From: CAZJGG01 sp964545475
GTDB taxonomy: Bacteria; Bacillota; Clostridia; Lachnospirales; JAISER01
Direction of reading: 5' to 3'
Assembly: GCA_964545475.1 (NCBI GenBank)
Contig: CAZJGG010000033.1
Span: forward strand, 1 to 33,255
DNA: 33,255 nt
In this document: piece after piece, positions 23,576-31,743 of the stretch
Layout of the letters: each line of letters begins with the position of its first letter
Position numbering within the stretch: position 1 is the first letter of the stretch
Notes under the pieces: generated by a model
Told to the model about the DNA's origin: nothing
Seen by the model: the letters and a program-made list of their open reading frames with translations, nothing else
Databases searched by the model: none
Translations under genes and position numbers: made by a program

Positions 23576-25389
23576 CTGCTTTTATCCGCCATTGACAACA
23601 CAAGCCCTGTGGCAACGGCATTTCTTGGTCCTTCCGTTCCACGTATGTTACCTCTTCCGGCAACAACTCGGTATTGGGAAAGCGCATCTGTCACAAGCTG
23701 AGGAATTTCAAAATCCAACGCCGAACCTCCGACTAGAACAACAAATTCTATGTCTCGAACGTTATTTGTAGGGCTAACTTTTGTAAGCGCCCTTACGGCG
23801 TTAGTAACAAAAACCTTTTCCTTGGCGGATTTTCTAATAAGCTTTATTTTTTCTATTGAGTAATCTCCTTCAAGAGGAACCATATAGTCCTCTTTAAGAA
23901 TAACAATTTTAGCAAAAACATTAGCGTCTAAAGGTTCTGCAAAAAACTGTGCGCTGCCGTTTTCATGCCTTATATGGAACAGGCTTTCAACTTTTGCAAG
24001 GGGATATTTTTTAATATCCTCCGCCAATTCAAAGCTTTCAAGCCCCATTTCGGATTTTATAAGAAGCGTAACCATATTCCCTGCCCCGGCAAGATGAACG
24101 GAAGTTATTTTGCCGTCTCTGGTTATAACAGATGCATCTGTAGACCCTGCGCCCATATCAAGGATTGCTAAAGGTTTGTTAGTTCCGGGAGTTGTTAAAG
24201 CGCCTAATATTGCATTATCCGCCTCAACACCTCCAACCTCAACATTTATATTTATTTTTTGTGATATTTCTCCGGCAATTTTCTCCATTTGCAGCCTATC
24301 AGCCTTAACCATTGCGGCTATGCCAACAGCGTTTTCCTGAGAAAATTCATTTGCCAAACCGCCGGTTACTTTTTGGGGTGTAAACGTATCAACCGCCAGT
24401 AAATCTTGAATTTTAATATTTTTAGGGTGTTCGCCTGTAAGGTTAGACATAACCTGACGGACTTTTTCAAGCATACCGCCCGCATTTGTTCCGGGTTCTC
24501 CTACAACGTCCTCAACAGATGTTACGGAATTTACCCCATCCATAATTTTATCAGAACCGTCGTCAACGTTAACCCGGACTGTTTTTTTAGGGCCTTGTAT
24601 TTCTATAATTCCCGCAGGGATTTTCCTCTCTTTTATGTCTCCCTCTGGAGTTTTTATTACAACAGCCGAGCGGTTGCCGATTAACGCCCTTGCAATAGGT
24701 ACAACCTGTTTAGTCTCCTCAGAGGTTAAAGAAAACATTGTGGCAATGCCATATGGGTTTGATAATATCTCAACAACGCCGCCAACGTCTGCAACCTCTA
24801 CAGCGCAAATCATATCTAGGGGCACTTTGTCAACAAGTTCAACCTCGTCAACAATGGGGATTTTACTAATTAAACGATTGTTAATTAAAACCCCGTCGTC
24901 CTTTTGAAGAATTGCACCGGTTATTTTTTTCGTTCTGCTTTGGTCGTTTATAATAGCGGCGGCAGTTTCAAAATCTACGGATTTCGGAACGACAACAATA
25001 TAGCTTCCGTTTTTATCACACTTGTCAAGCTCTGTTATCATAACCGTTTTGCCAACGCCGACTCCTATACCCCCTGGGGTATTGGGATTGTGCCCTATCA
25101 TTGTAGATTCTGTTATTATAGTTTCTGTTATAGTTTCCATGGCAACATCTCCGATAACAGGAGCGGCCTCGTTAACTCTTATTTCGTCCAAGTTTTCAAT
25201 GGTAAGCCCTGCTTTTTCAAGGGCTATGGAAAGCGAACGGAAAAGCCCGTTAATGTTTTCCTTTGTTCCTTTAATTCCTGTTGTTGGAACAATACCGCTT
25301 GAAAGAAACTCAACATTTTTACCGCTTATTCTTGCAACTGCCGTTTCCGTTGTTGCGTTTCCAATGTCAATGCCTGCAATAATTCTCAT
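23572..25389 (-). CDS. pduG: Diol dehydratase reactivase large subunit
   Basis: A 605-aa ATPase of the actin/Hsp70 superfamily that, with PduH, ejects inactivated cobalamin from the dehydratase. The N-terminal phosphate motif is AGIDIGNATTETAVA, and the second nucleotide motif is LAILDMGAGSTDASVI. FVVLVGGSALDFEIPQLV is the adenosine-binding part. The length is as in PduG/DdrA (about 605-610). GGAGGTGAG precedes ATG 25389. Located between the dehydratase genes and pduH as usual. Confidence 0.95.
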   Translation of the reverse strand: MRIIAGIDIGNATTETAVARISGKNVEFLSSGIVPTTGIKGTKENINGLFRSLSIALEKAGLTIENLDEIRVNEAAPVIGDVAMETITETIITESTMIGHNPNTPGGIGVGVGKTVMITELDKCDKNGSYIVVVPKSVDFETAAAIINDQSRTKKITGAILQKDDGVLINNRLISKIPIVDEVELVDKVPLDMICAVEVADVGGVVEILSNPYGIATMFSLTSEETKQVVPIARALIGNRSAVVIKTPEGDIKERKIPAGIIEIQGPKKTVRVNVDDGSDKIMDGVNSVTSVEDVVGEPGTNAGGMLEKVRQVMSNLTGEHPKNIKIQDLLAVDTFTPQKVTGGLANEFSQENAVGIAAMVKADRLQMEKIAGEISQKININVEVGGVEADNAILGALTTPGTNKPLAILDMGAGSTDASVITRDGKITSVHLAGAGNMVTLLIKSEMGLESFELAEDIKKYPLAKVESLFHIRHENGSAQFFAEPLDANVFAKIVILKEDYMVPLEGDYSIEKIKLIRKSAKEKVFVTNAVRALTKVSPTNNVRDIEFVVLVGGSALDFEIPQLVTDALSQYRVVAGRGNIRGTEGPRNAVATGLVLSMADKSR

Positions 25390-25453
25390 AACTCACCTCC
25401 AATCCGATAGTTTTGTTATAAAAGCCTAAGAACTTATGTCTAAGCAATTAACT

Positions 25454-25957
25454 CTAAGCTTTTTTAAGCCTGCCTCTTTTTTCGTAAACATCTGCCGCTT
25501 CTCTTACAAAACCTGCATTAATTTTGCAGTTGTATTTTCTTTCAAGCTCGTCAGCAATATCATAAAGCTCTGCTTTTGTGGAACGATATGGTCTTAAAGC
25601 GTTGTAAATTTCCAAAACTCTGTCGTCCGGCACAGCAATGAGTTCAGCCGCACGGCGAAGGTTTCTTGCAAACGCATCATTACCAACTGATTCTGAAACT
25701 TGCGCTTGCATCTCAAGGGTTTCTGGAGAAATTCTCATATCTTCAGCGGTAACTTGACCGTTAATAAGCTGTTCCAAAGTAATCTCGGACAATTTTTTAC
25801 CTGTAGGAGTAAAAATTTTATCAGCCATTTTTTCTCCCAAAGGATAGTTTGCAGAAGAAACTTTTCCTGCGGCAGCTTTAGCCGGGCTTTCAGAGGAAGA
25901 ACCTAAAGCTTTCATAACCTCTTCAACAATTTGTTTCATTAAAATTTCCTGATTCAT
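25454..25957 (-). CDS. pduE: Propanediol dehydratase small subunit
   Basis: The 167-aa small (gamma) subunit of B12-dependent diol dehydratase. The N-terminal helix EILMKQIVEEVMKALGSS is an encapsulation-type segment. The core has the family pattern NYPLGEKMADKIFTPTGKKL and ends with AADVYEKRGRLKKA. It follows pduD by 13 bp. It packs against PduC in the dimer of heterotrimers. Confidence 0.95.
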   Translation of the reverse strand: MNQEILMKQIVEEVMKALGSSSESPAKAAAGKVSSANYPLGEKMADKIFTPTGKKLSEITLEQLINGQVTAEDMRISPETLEMQAQVSESVGNDAFARNLRRAAELIAVPDDRVLEIYNALRPYRSTKAELYDIADELERKYNCKINAGFVREAADVYEKRGRLKKA

Positions 25958-25970
25958 TTTAGCCCTCCTC

Positions 25971-26636
25971 CTATTTAAATTCCACTTTTAACGCTTGTGG
26001 TTTTTTGTTATTGTCAACGTGTTCTGTTTCTTTAATATGCAAAAGAGCCGCAATAGCTTGGTATCTTGGTCTTGCCATTTGGTCGTTTTTAACAGGAACA
26101 GGCGTTGGAGATTCACCTTTTGCATATTTAGCGGCATTTTTGCCGATTTGGCGGAACGTTTCAAGGTCTACCAAAGGAGCTTGAGAGAATAATTCCAAGT
26201 TGTTAAGAGGGAATAAATCCTTTTGGTGAATAACAGTAGTACCTTTAGACTGAATGCCAACTCCGATGCCTGAACCGCTAAGTTTTGCTGCGTCGTGAGC
26301 AACGAAAGCAACGTCTGATGTTCTGTAAACTCTAACAACTCTGTATTTCATGCCTTCTTCTTCAATACCGGCGATAACTTCTTTAAGAACCTTATCGTGA
26401 GGAATACCGATAATTGTTTTTGTTTGGTGTGTGCCGAAAGCAGGAGCAATGCCTATGACAACTTCATTAGGAGTTGTTTCTTTCCCTGCTTCACCAATTT
26501 CAGTAATAGTTAATTTAGAATTTTCGTCATAAACTTTTATTCCAGGATTATATGAATCAGGCGTTTCTTCAGCGATACTAAACTCTTTTAATACGCCCTC
26601 AATAATGCCTCTCAATTGTTTTTCATCAATATTCAT
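25971..26636 (-). CDS. pduD: Propanediol dehydratase medium subunit
   Basis: The 221-aa medium (beta) subunit, which binds the adenosylcobalamin tail together with PduC. The first 20 residues (MNIDEKQLRGIIEGVLKEFS) match the known PduD encapsulation peptide in type, and GIGVGIQSKGTTVIHQKDL and RQIGKNAAKYAKGESP are conserved subunit segments. It follows pduC by 18 bp. Length is typical. Confidence 0.95.
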   Translation of the reverse strand: MNIDEKQLRGIIEGVLKEFSIAEETPDSYNPGIKVYDENSKLTITEIGEAGKETTPNEVVIGIAPAFGTHQTKTIIGIPHDKVLKEVIAGIEEEGMKYRVVRVYRTSDVAFVAHDAAKLSGSGIGVGIQSKGTTVIHQKDLFPLNNLELFSQAPLVDLETFRQIGKNAAKYAKGESPTPVPVKNDQMARPRYQAIAALLHIKETEHVDNNKKPQALKVEFK

Positions 26637-26654
26637 TAATATTCACCCCTTCTT

Positions 26655-28316
26655 TTAGAAATCTTCCGGACTAATAGCGTTAGGAATATCTTTAATCTGT
26701 TGCCATCTTTCTTGGCTGATTTGATATCCTGTTTGCGGTCCGTGATAATCGTTTGGATAATTTACCGCACTTACAACGTGGAAATCTTTATCCAAAATAG
26801 CAGAGGTATGTAAGTAGTCGCCGGCAACACGCTGTTTAAGCATGTTAAACAAGCTTTGAGCAACATCGTCGTATCCTGCTTTATGAAGCGCTTTAACAAA
26901 GTCAACGCCTGTAACTTTTTTGTTCATCATGTCTTCAATAGCTTTTAAGTCTTCAACAACAACTCTGTTTGGCATATCCTGACTGCCGTGAGCATAAGTT
27001 GCAGCTTCAACTTCTTCATCAGTAATAGATGGAAGCCCAAGCTCTCTGAAAAGCCCTTGTAACACCTTTGCAGCCTTATTTCTTACCTTTATAACTTCAT
27101 CTTCACGAACAGGGCTTAAGCCGCCGTCGATTTTTAAGTCTCTTTGAATTACGTTCCAGTCGTCATAATCTTCAGCGTCCCAGTTAGAGCCTGCGAACAT
27201 ATTGTCATAGTTCGGAGTTGAACTGTAGCCGGAGCAGATAAAGTCTGTACCAGGAACAAACTGCATTAATGAACGAGCAACTCTTCTTAAATCTGAATGA
27301 GTAAATGTTTGGTCGTTGCTGGAAGCGCATTCAAGACCAAGCATCATAGCAATAAGGTTTTCTGCCAAAATTGCTCTTATACCGCCAGGAACACCAGCCG
27401 GAACGCCAACACAGCTAACAGAACCGTTTTGTGTGCCTTGAACGCCTGCGCCTTTAGTAATATATAAGCAGCGTGCTTCAAGATAAAGCATAGATTTGCC
27501 TTCTGCATAACCCATTTGAACTTCTGAGCCTGTGCCGGAAGTAAAACGCATTTTAAGACCACGGGAAGCGTAGCTGGAAGCCAAAAACGCTTTAGAATAT
27601 GGAGTATCATCGCCGTCCATAAATACCGGTTCAGTACCGTATACGGAAACTGTTTCAGCATAAGTTGTAAAACCACGCATACCCATTATAAGCTCTGTTG
27701 CTTCTTCAACCGCACATTGAGTTAAAATACCCGGGCGGCCAACTTGAGCGCCTATAAATATTGCCATTGCGTTAAACGGAGCGTATCTAGCAACGCCTAC
27801 AGTTGTTTCCATTTCGTCAAAGCCACGGATTGCCGCTTCAGCCGCATCAGCCGCTATTTGAGCAGGGTGGTCTTTTACGTTTGTAACGTGGCATTGGTTG
27901 CTAGGAATTTTTCTTGCTCTCATTTTTGTAACAGCCATCATCATTTCAAGAACTGTCATTTTACCAACAACTTCTATAGCTTTTGCAGGAGTCATAGAAA
28001 GAGTAATAGGTAAAATTTCTTCACGTTTTACATTTATATCGCAAAGCATTCTTGCAATTTGAAGAGAATCCATTGCCATAACTTTTTCAGCGTTTTCAAG
28101 CTTAATAGCATATTCAGCTATAAAAGTGTCAAGCATATCGAAATCGTCTCTTTTTTTGCCGTCCAGCTCAACTATTTTGCCATTTTCAATTTTTATGCTT
28201 GGTTTAGGGTCGAACGGGCTGTCCATTGCTATAAGGCCAACCTCTGCCCATTCCTTAACAAAACCGTCCTTATTTACTGGCCTGTTAGCCAGTACTTCAA
28301 ATCGTTTTGATTTCAT
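26655..28316 (-). CDS. pduC: Propanediol dehydratase large subunit
   Basis: The 553-aa catalytic (alpha) subunit that converts 1,2-propanediol to propionaldehyde by adenosylcobalamin radical chemistry in a TIM barrel. Compared with the Klebsiella diol dehydratase from memory, the active-site segments are kept: QCHVTNVKDHP, the CAVEEATEL Glu, GTQNGSVSCVG and CASSNDQTFTHSD, and the SGYS serine. This supports an active enzyme of the diol rather than an unrelated radical family. The N-terminus KRFEVLANRPVNKDGFV is typical. It is the third gene of the operon. Confidence 0.96.
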   Translation of the reverse strand: MKSKRFEVLANRPVNKDGFVKEWAEVGLIAMDSPFDPKPSIKIENGKIVELDGKKRDDFDMLDTFIAEYAIKLENAEKVMAMDSLQIARMLCDINVKREEILPITLSMTPAKAIEVVGKMTVLEMMMAVTKMRARKIPSNQCHVTNVKDHPAQIAADAAEAAIRGFDEMETTVGVARYAPFNAMAIFIGAQVGRPGILTQCAVEEATELIMGMRGFTTYAETVSVYGTEPVFMDGDDTPYSKAFLASSYASRGLKMRFTSGTGSEVQMGYAEGKSMLYLEARCLYITKGAGVQGTQNGSVSCVGVPAGVPGGIRAILAENLIAMMLGLECASSNDQTFTHSDLRRVARSLMQFVPGTDFICSGYSSTPNYDNMFAGSNWDAEDYDDWNVIQRDLKIDGGLSPVREDEVIKVRNKAAKVLQGLFRELGLPSITDEEVEAATYAHGSQDMPNRVVVEDLKAIEDMMNKKVTGVDFVKALHKAGYDDVAQSLFNMLKQRVAGDYLHTSAILDKDFHVVSAVNYPNDYHGPQTGYQISQERWQQIKDIPNAISPEDF

Positions 28317-28335
28317 TATACAAGTTCACCCCTTT

Positions 28336-29124
28336 TTAAAGTATGTATGGTGTTGTAGAAGATTTAAGCTCCTCACCTGTCATTGCGCCAAGCAATTGCT
28401 TACCAACTTCTCTAGCCGCAATAATAGCTTGTTTAACAGCACCGGAATCCCCTGCGAAAGTTAAAATAACTTCGTTTGAGAAGCTTGTTCCTGCCGCTGG
28501 GCTGGAATAACCAATAACATCGATAGTAGCCGCTTTAACAGCTGTATCAGCCAAAACAACGCCGATTGCCGCCGGAGCGCCAACAGTGATACCAAAAGCT
28601 TTGCCGATAGGTGCGCCGAAAGCTTTATTTAAAGCATAACTTGCACGAGCAGTATATTGGAATTCAAGATGCCCTGCGGAAGAACCGTAAACATCGCCGA
28701 AAGTTCTGTCAAGTTCTCTTAACGTAACTTCAACAGCTCTTTGAGCGTCTGAAACATCTTCCGCACCAAAAATAATTAAAGAACCGTGACCAGCGCCGCC
28801 TTGAGTGTCACGAGGAAGTTCAATTTTTAAAATTTCGCTGTTTGTTGCTTTAATAGCTTCGTCAGCCGCAAAAATATGTGGGCCTGCGCCTGTTCTGCCG
28901 CCAACAATACCAATGGAGCGGTATTTTGTGTCGATACCCATTTTTTCATGGATTTGGTGGTCTACATTTGCAATAACCAAACCAATTGTATCACCAATTG
29001 CAGTGCCAACAAATTCAGTTAATCCGCAACCGGAAAAAGTACATGAGCTTGATTTTTTAGGCTCTTCTGTTTCAATTTTTTTCATAACCTCTTGCATAAT
29101 TTTGTTCATTAATTCATCTTTCAT
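28336..29124 (-). CDS. pduB: BMC-T shell protein PduB
   Basis: A 262-aa trimeric shell protein with tandem BMC domains (about residues 40-150 and 160-255). RSIGIVGGRTGAGPHIFAAD and PIGKAFGITVGAPAAIGVVL are PduB signatures. An N-terminal extension (ELMNKIMQEVMKKIE) resembles a cargo encapsulation helix; in Salmonella the PduB N-terminus links the shell to the enzyme core. It lies between pduA and pduC, as in nearly all pdu loci. Confidence 0.94.
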   Translation of the reverse strand: MKDELMNKIMQEVMKKIETEEPKKSSSCTFSGCGLTEFVGTAIGDTIGLVIANVDHQIHEKMGIDTKYRSIGIVGGRTGAGPHIFAADEAIKATNSEILKIELPRDTQGGAGHGSLIIFGAEDVSDAQRAVEVTLRELDRTFGDVYGSSAGHLEFQYTARASYALNKAFGAPIGKAFGITVGAPAAIGVVLADTAVKAATIDVIGYSSPAAGTSFSNEVILTFAGDSGAVKQAIIAAREVGKQLLGAMTGEELKSSTTPYIL

Positions 29125-29142
29125 AGCTAATTAACCCCTCCA

Positions 29143-29418
29143 TTAAAATTTTTCTAATAATTTTTCCACATCTGAATGCGGTCTTGGAATAACGTGCGCT
29201 GCAACAATTTGCCCTACTTTGTCACATGCAACTGCCCCGGCATCAACTGCAGCTTTAACAGCTCCAACATCTCCCCTTACCAAAACGGTTACAAGACCTG
29301 AACCGATTTTTTCGTAACCAACAAGGGTTACATTTGCTGATTTCACCATTGCATCGGCCGCTTCAATTGCACCAACCAATCCTTTGGATTCAATCATGCC
29401 TAAAGCCTCTTTTTGCAT
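29143..29418 (-). CDS. pduA: BMC-H shell protein PduA
   Basis: A 91-aa major hexameric facet protein. I start at ATG 29418, which has GGAGGT 5-6 nt upstream; the frame upstream to 29445 has no other support. The pore loop reads KIGSGLVTV and the C-terminus VIPRPHSDVEKLL, both standard. It is the first gene of the pdu operon, and the regulatory region lies at 29446-29864. It is nearly identical to the PduJ-type paralogue at 22257 except in the last third. Confidence 0.94.
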   Translation of the reverse strand: MQKEALGMIESKGLVGAIEAADAMVKSANVTLVGYEKIGSGLVTVLVRGDVGAVKAAVDAGAVACDKVGQIVAAHVIPRPHSDVEKLLEKF

Positions 29419-29515
29419 TCTGCACCTCCGTTTGACATTATGCATAACAAATATACTATTTTATAAAAACCATTAAGCAATATGCTAAAGATTTTTATAC
29501 AGTAGATTAATTATA

Positions 29516-29542
29516 TATGTATAACAACATAAGTTATACGTA
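29516..29542. promoter_or_regulatory. Inverted repeat, candidate operator for the pdu operon
   Basis: GTATAAC (29519-29525) and GTTATAC (29533-29539) form perfect 7-bp arms with a 7-bp spacer, extended by partly matching ATAT/GTAT flanks. It lies about 100 bp upstream of pduA, immediately upstream of the likely -10, where an AraC-type activator could bind. The factor is inferred. Confidence 0.45.
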
Positions 29543-29812
29543 TTATTTAGTCATGTTTGTGTATTTTTGTGCCATAGAAAAAATTTACCAAATGATATTT
29601 TTTTAACCAAAAGACAAAATAATTTTTCAAAAACAAAAAATCTACGCCATAAAATATCTATGCAAGTAAAATTAAGACTATGAACAGTAATTTTTTGACA
29701 TTTTCAGCACAAAAAAACACCGGGACTAAAAAATTCCGATATTTTTAAGTATTTTTGTATTATTTTGTTGAATAGTGCTGTCTCATAAAACTTTACAAGT
29801 TTACGCTTGAAA

Positions 29813-29840
29813 TTGACAAAGCTTATGTTTTTGATATAAA
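29813..29840 (+). promoter_or_regulatory. Promoter of the secreted-protein gene
   Basis: TTGACA (29813-29818) and TATAAA (29835-29840) are 16 bp apart, 25 bp upstream of the ATG at 29865. Confidence 0.6.
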
Positions 29841-29864
29841 ATAAAAAGAAATGAGGTTATATAT

Positions 29865-30617
29865 ATGAAAAATTTAATAGCTATTTTATTATTAATACTT
29901 ATACTTTCCGCTTTACCCATAGTTGCATTTGGCTCGTCAAAAAGTGTTATAAAAAATAATTACTTCGATGATTCCTCGGGTTTACCCGTGTTTAGCAATG
30001 CATACGAATTGTCTATTCCATCCGATACTCTTGCCGATATTGAAAGTTGGTGTACAGATATTGTAAGGCTCGAAATTTTACCAGGCAAAACCAATATAGT
30101 TGCTGATGAAAATTATGAACCTGTGAAAAATAAATTTATTAAATCTATGCAGGGAACAACACAGACAAAAGCAAGAGTTATAAAGGTTTATAAAGGTAAT
30201 TTAAAAAATGACGACGAAATAATTATTAACGAAAATTATTTCCGTAATTTAATAAATGGTGAAGAGGCAATATTTACCAGAGGAGATTACTCCCCTGCAA
30301 TTGTCGGTAATGAATATATTTTCTTTTTAAAAAAGTTTGAAGAAGATATACAAAAGTTTAAAAAAGGAACTTATATTATTTCATTTGTAGATAAAAGCAA
30401 ATATTTAGTACAAGATAATGCAAACGTTTCTTGTAATATTAATGATATAATGTACAGAACTTCAATTAAAAACAAAAAAGCTGTAAAGGAGAAATTGTCT
30501 TCCTCTGAACTAAGTAGCAAAATTAAATCTTTAACAGCTGAAGAGCTCAATACTGGCGAAGAAGAAATTTATCATTATAAAACGCTGTATCAAGATGTTT
30601 TGGAGAAATACAATTAA
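29865..30617 (+). CDS. Secreted hypothetical protein
   Basis: A 250-aa protein with an N-terminal signal peptide (Lys, then a hydrophobic run to about residue 19, with a likely cleavage site near VAFGSS). The mature domain has a central segment ARVIKVYKGNLKNDDEIIIN followed by YIFFLKKF. This pattern recalls small extracellular beta domains found in Firmicutes that sense or bind (YKG-N-K-G-D-I-Y), but I cannot name the family. It has its own promoter and terminator, is on the opposite strand to its neighbours, and shows no evident link to Pdu. Confidence 0.7.
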   Translation: MKNLIAILLLILILSALPIVAFGSSKSVIKNNYFDDSSGLPVFSNAYELSIPSDTLADIESWCTDIVRLEILPGKTNIVADENYEPVKNKFIKSMQGTTQTKARVIKVYKGNLKNDDEIIINENYFRNLINGEEAIFTRGDYSPAIVGNEYIFFLKKFEEDIQKFKKGTYIISFVDKSKYLVQDNANVSCNINDIMYRTSIKNKKAVKEKLSSSELSSKIKSLTAEELNTGEEEIYHYKTLYQDVLEKYN

Positions 30618-30621
30618 ACAC

Positions 30622-30658
30622 AAAAAAGCTTGGCTGACAATTCAGCCAAGCTTTTTTT
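30622..30658. terminator. Bidirectional terminator
   Basis: Perfect arms (AAAAAAGCTTGGCTGA and its complement) surround the 4-nt loop CAAT, with A-run and T-run ends. It lies between the convergent genes ending at 30617 and 30670 and can end both transcripts. Confidence 0.9.
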
Positions 30659-30669
30659 ACATAAAGTAA

Positions 30670-31707
30670 CTAAGCGCCAACGGCACGGAAATCACTGGGG
30701 GTAACCCCCACCCGTTTTTTAAACACTTTACTGAAATAATTTGTTTCGTTATAAGACAACTCATAGGCAATATTTAATATAGGCATATTGGTAAAAGAAA
30801 GCATTTCTTTTGCAAGCTCTATTTTTCTGTCTGTAACGTAAGTCGTAAAATTTATACCAACTGTTTTTTTAAAAAATTTACTGAAATAACACGGGCTCAT
30901 ATTTAAGTATTTTGCAACGCTTTCTAATGTAATATCTGCTTTAATGTTTTGCTCAATATAATTTATGGCTTTAAGAATGTCGTTGGAATATGTATAATTT
31001 CTATCAATTATTTTGAAAATTTCGCTAAAAATGTCTCTAATGGCTTCGTTTAAATCGAACCTGGCGGATTTTAAGCCGCCGGAGGATTCTATCCTGTTTA
31101 TTCTGTGTATTAACTTATTAATTGTTGCATTTTCGTTTTTAACCATGGTTGATGTTAGCTGTTCTATGAAATCCTTAATTTTCCCTGCTATTTCATAGGA
31201 ATTTGTATAAGTTTCAAAGATGGAATTTATATATTCTTTTGCCGCTTCAACTGCTTCCCGGTATAAATGCATGTTTAAATTGTCTTTTATCTGAGAAATT
31301 ATTTTATTATCAATAACTATATAATTATTTTTTTCATTTGCTTTACACAAATGTTTATTAATAATTTCTTCAAGCTGCGCAGGAGAAAACGGCTTTAGCA
31401 AATAACCATTAAGATTGAGTTTAATAATTCCGTAAACGGCTTCGCATTCGCTTTTTATTGTTGTAATAATAATTACAATGTTTGGGTTAACAGTTTTTGC
31501 TAAGTTTGTAAGTTTCATAGACAAAACTATTGAATGGGTAATATTTAAAATAATTAAATCAATTTTTCTTGTATTTAAAACTGATATGGCTTCTTCATTG
31601 CTGTTAGCTTCAAAAACCATATCAATCTGCTTAAATTTAGTACTTAATATTTGTTGAATAAAAAAACGCTCAATTTTTTCACCGTCAACAATAAGTGCCG
31701 TGTACAT
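30670..31707 (-). CDS. AraC-family regulator with degenerate receiver domain
   Basis: A 345-aa regulator from ATG 31707 (AAAGGGG 9 nt upstream). Residues 1-115 form a receiver fold (TALIVDGEKI, DLIILNITHS, LLKPFS). The phosphoacceptor Asp is Asn55, and one of the two acidic pocket residues is Gly9; the Lys105 is kept. A helical linker covers about 120-240, and an AraC-type double helix-turn-helix ends the protein (LESVAKYLNMSPCYFSKFFK, ILNIAYELSYNETNYFSKVF). Its partner, 36 bp upstream, is a PocR-domain kinase-like protein. It is the best candidate activator of the pdu operon. Loss of Asp means that ordinary phosphorylation cannot occur. Confidence 0.88.
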   Translation of the reverse strand: MYTALIVDGEKIERFFIQQILSTKFKQIDMVFEANSNEEAISVLNTRKIDLIILNITHSIVLSMKLTNLAKTVNPNIVIIITTIKSECEAVYGIIKLNLNGYLLKPFSPAQLEEIINKHLCKANEKNNYIVIDNKIISQIKDNLNMHLYREAVEAAKEYINSIFETYTNSYEIAGKIKDFIEQLTSTMVKNENATINKLIHRINRIESSGGLKSARFDLNEAIRDIFSEIFKIIDRNYTYSNDILKAINYIEQNIKADITLESVAKYLNMSPCYFSKFFKKTVGINFTTYVTDRKIELAKEMLSFTNMPILNIAYELSYNETNYFSKVFKKRVGVTPSDFRAVGA

Positions 31708-31743
31708 ACAGCCCATCCCCTTTCATTCTGGTTTAATGGAGTG

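Larger units (their letters stand above)
29446..29864. promoter_or_regulatory. Divergent regulatory region between pduA and the secreted-protein gene
   Basis: This 419-bp AT-rich gap has no supported gene. It holds an inverted repeat at 29516-29542 (below), an unanchored minus-strand TATAAT-like box (ATTATA at 29510-29515) about 95 bp upstream of pduA without a recognisable -35, and a plus-strand promoter at 29813-29840. I see no cobalamin riboswitch core or B12 box. The lack of a good -35 suggests that the pdu promoter needs an activator. Confidence 0.5.

Noticed and set aside
24110..25429. Long plus-strand frames opposite pduG
   Set aside because: They are antisense frames that arise from the codon bias of pduG; no start signals or recognisable protein features.
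12035..29418. Ethanolamine (eut), choline (cut) or glycyl-radical propanediol compartment
   Set aside because: There is no EutB/EutC lyase, no choline lyase and no glycyl radical activase; PduCDE, PduGH and PduO identify the B12-dependent diol type.
29446..29864. Cobalamin riboswitch before the pdu operon
   Set aside because: I looked for the B12-box and the usual conserved G-rich core and found none; the gap is too AT-rich and lacks the paired elements.
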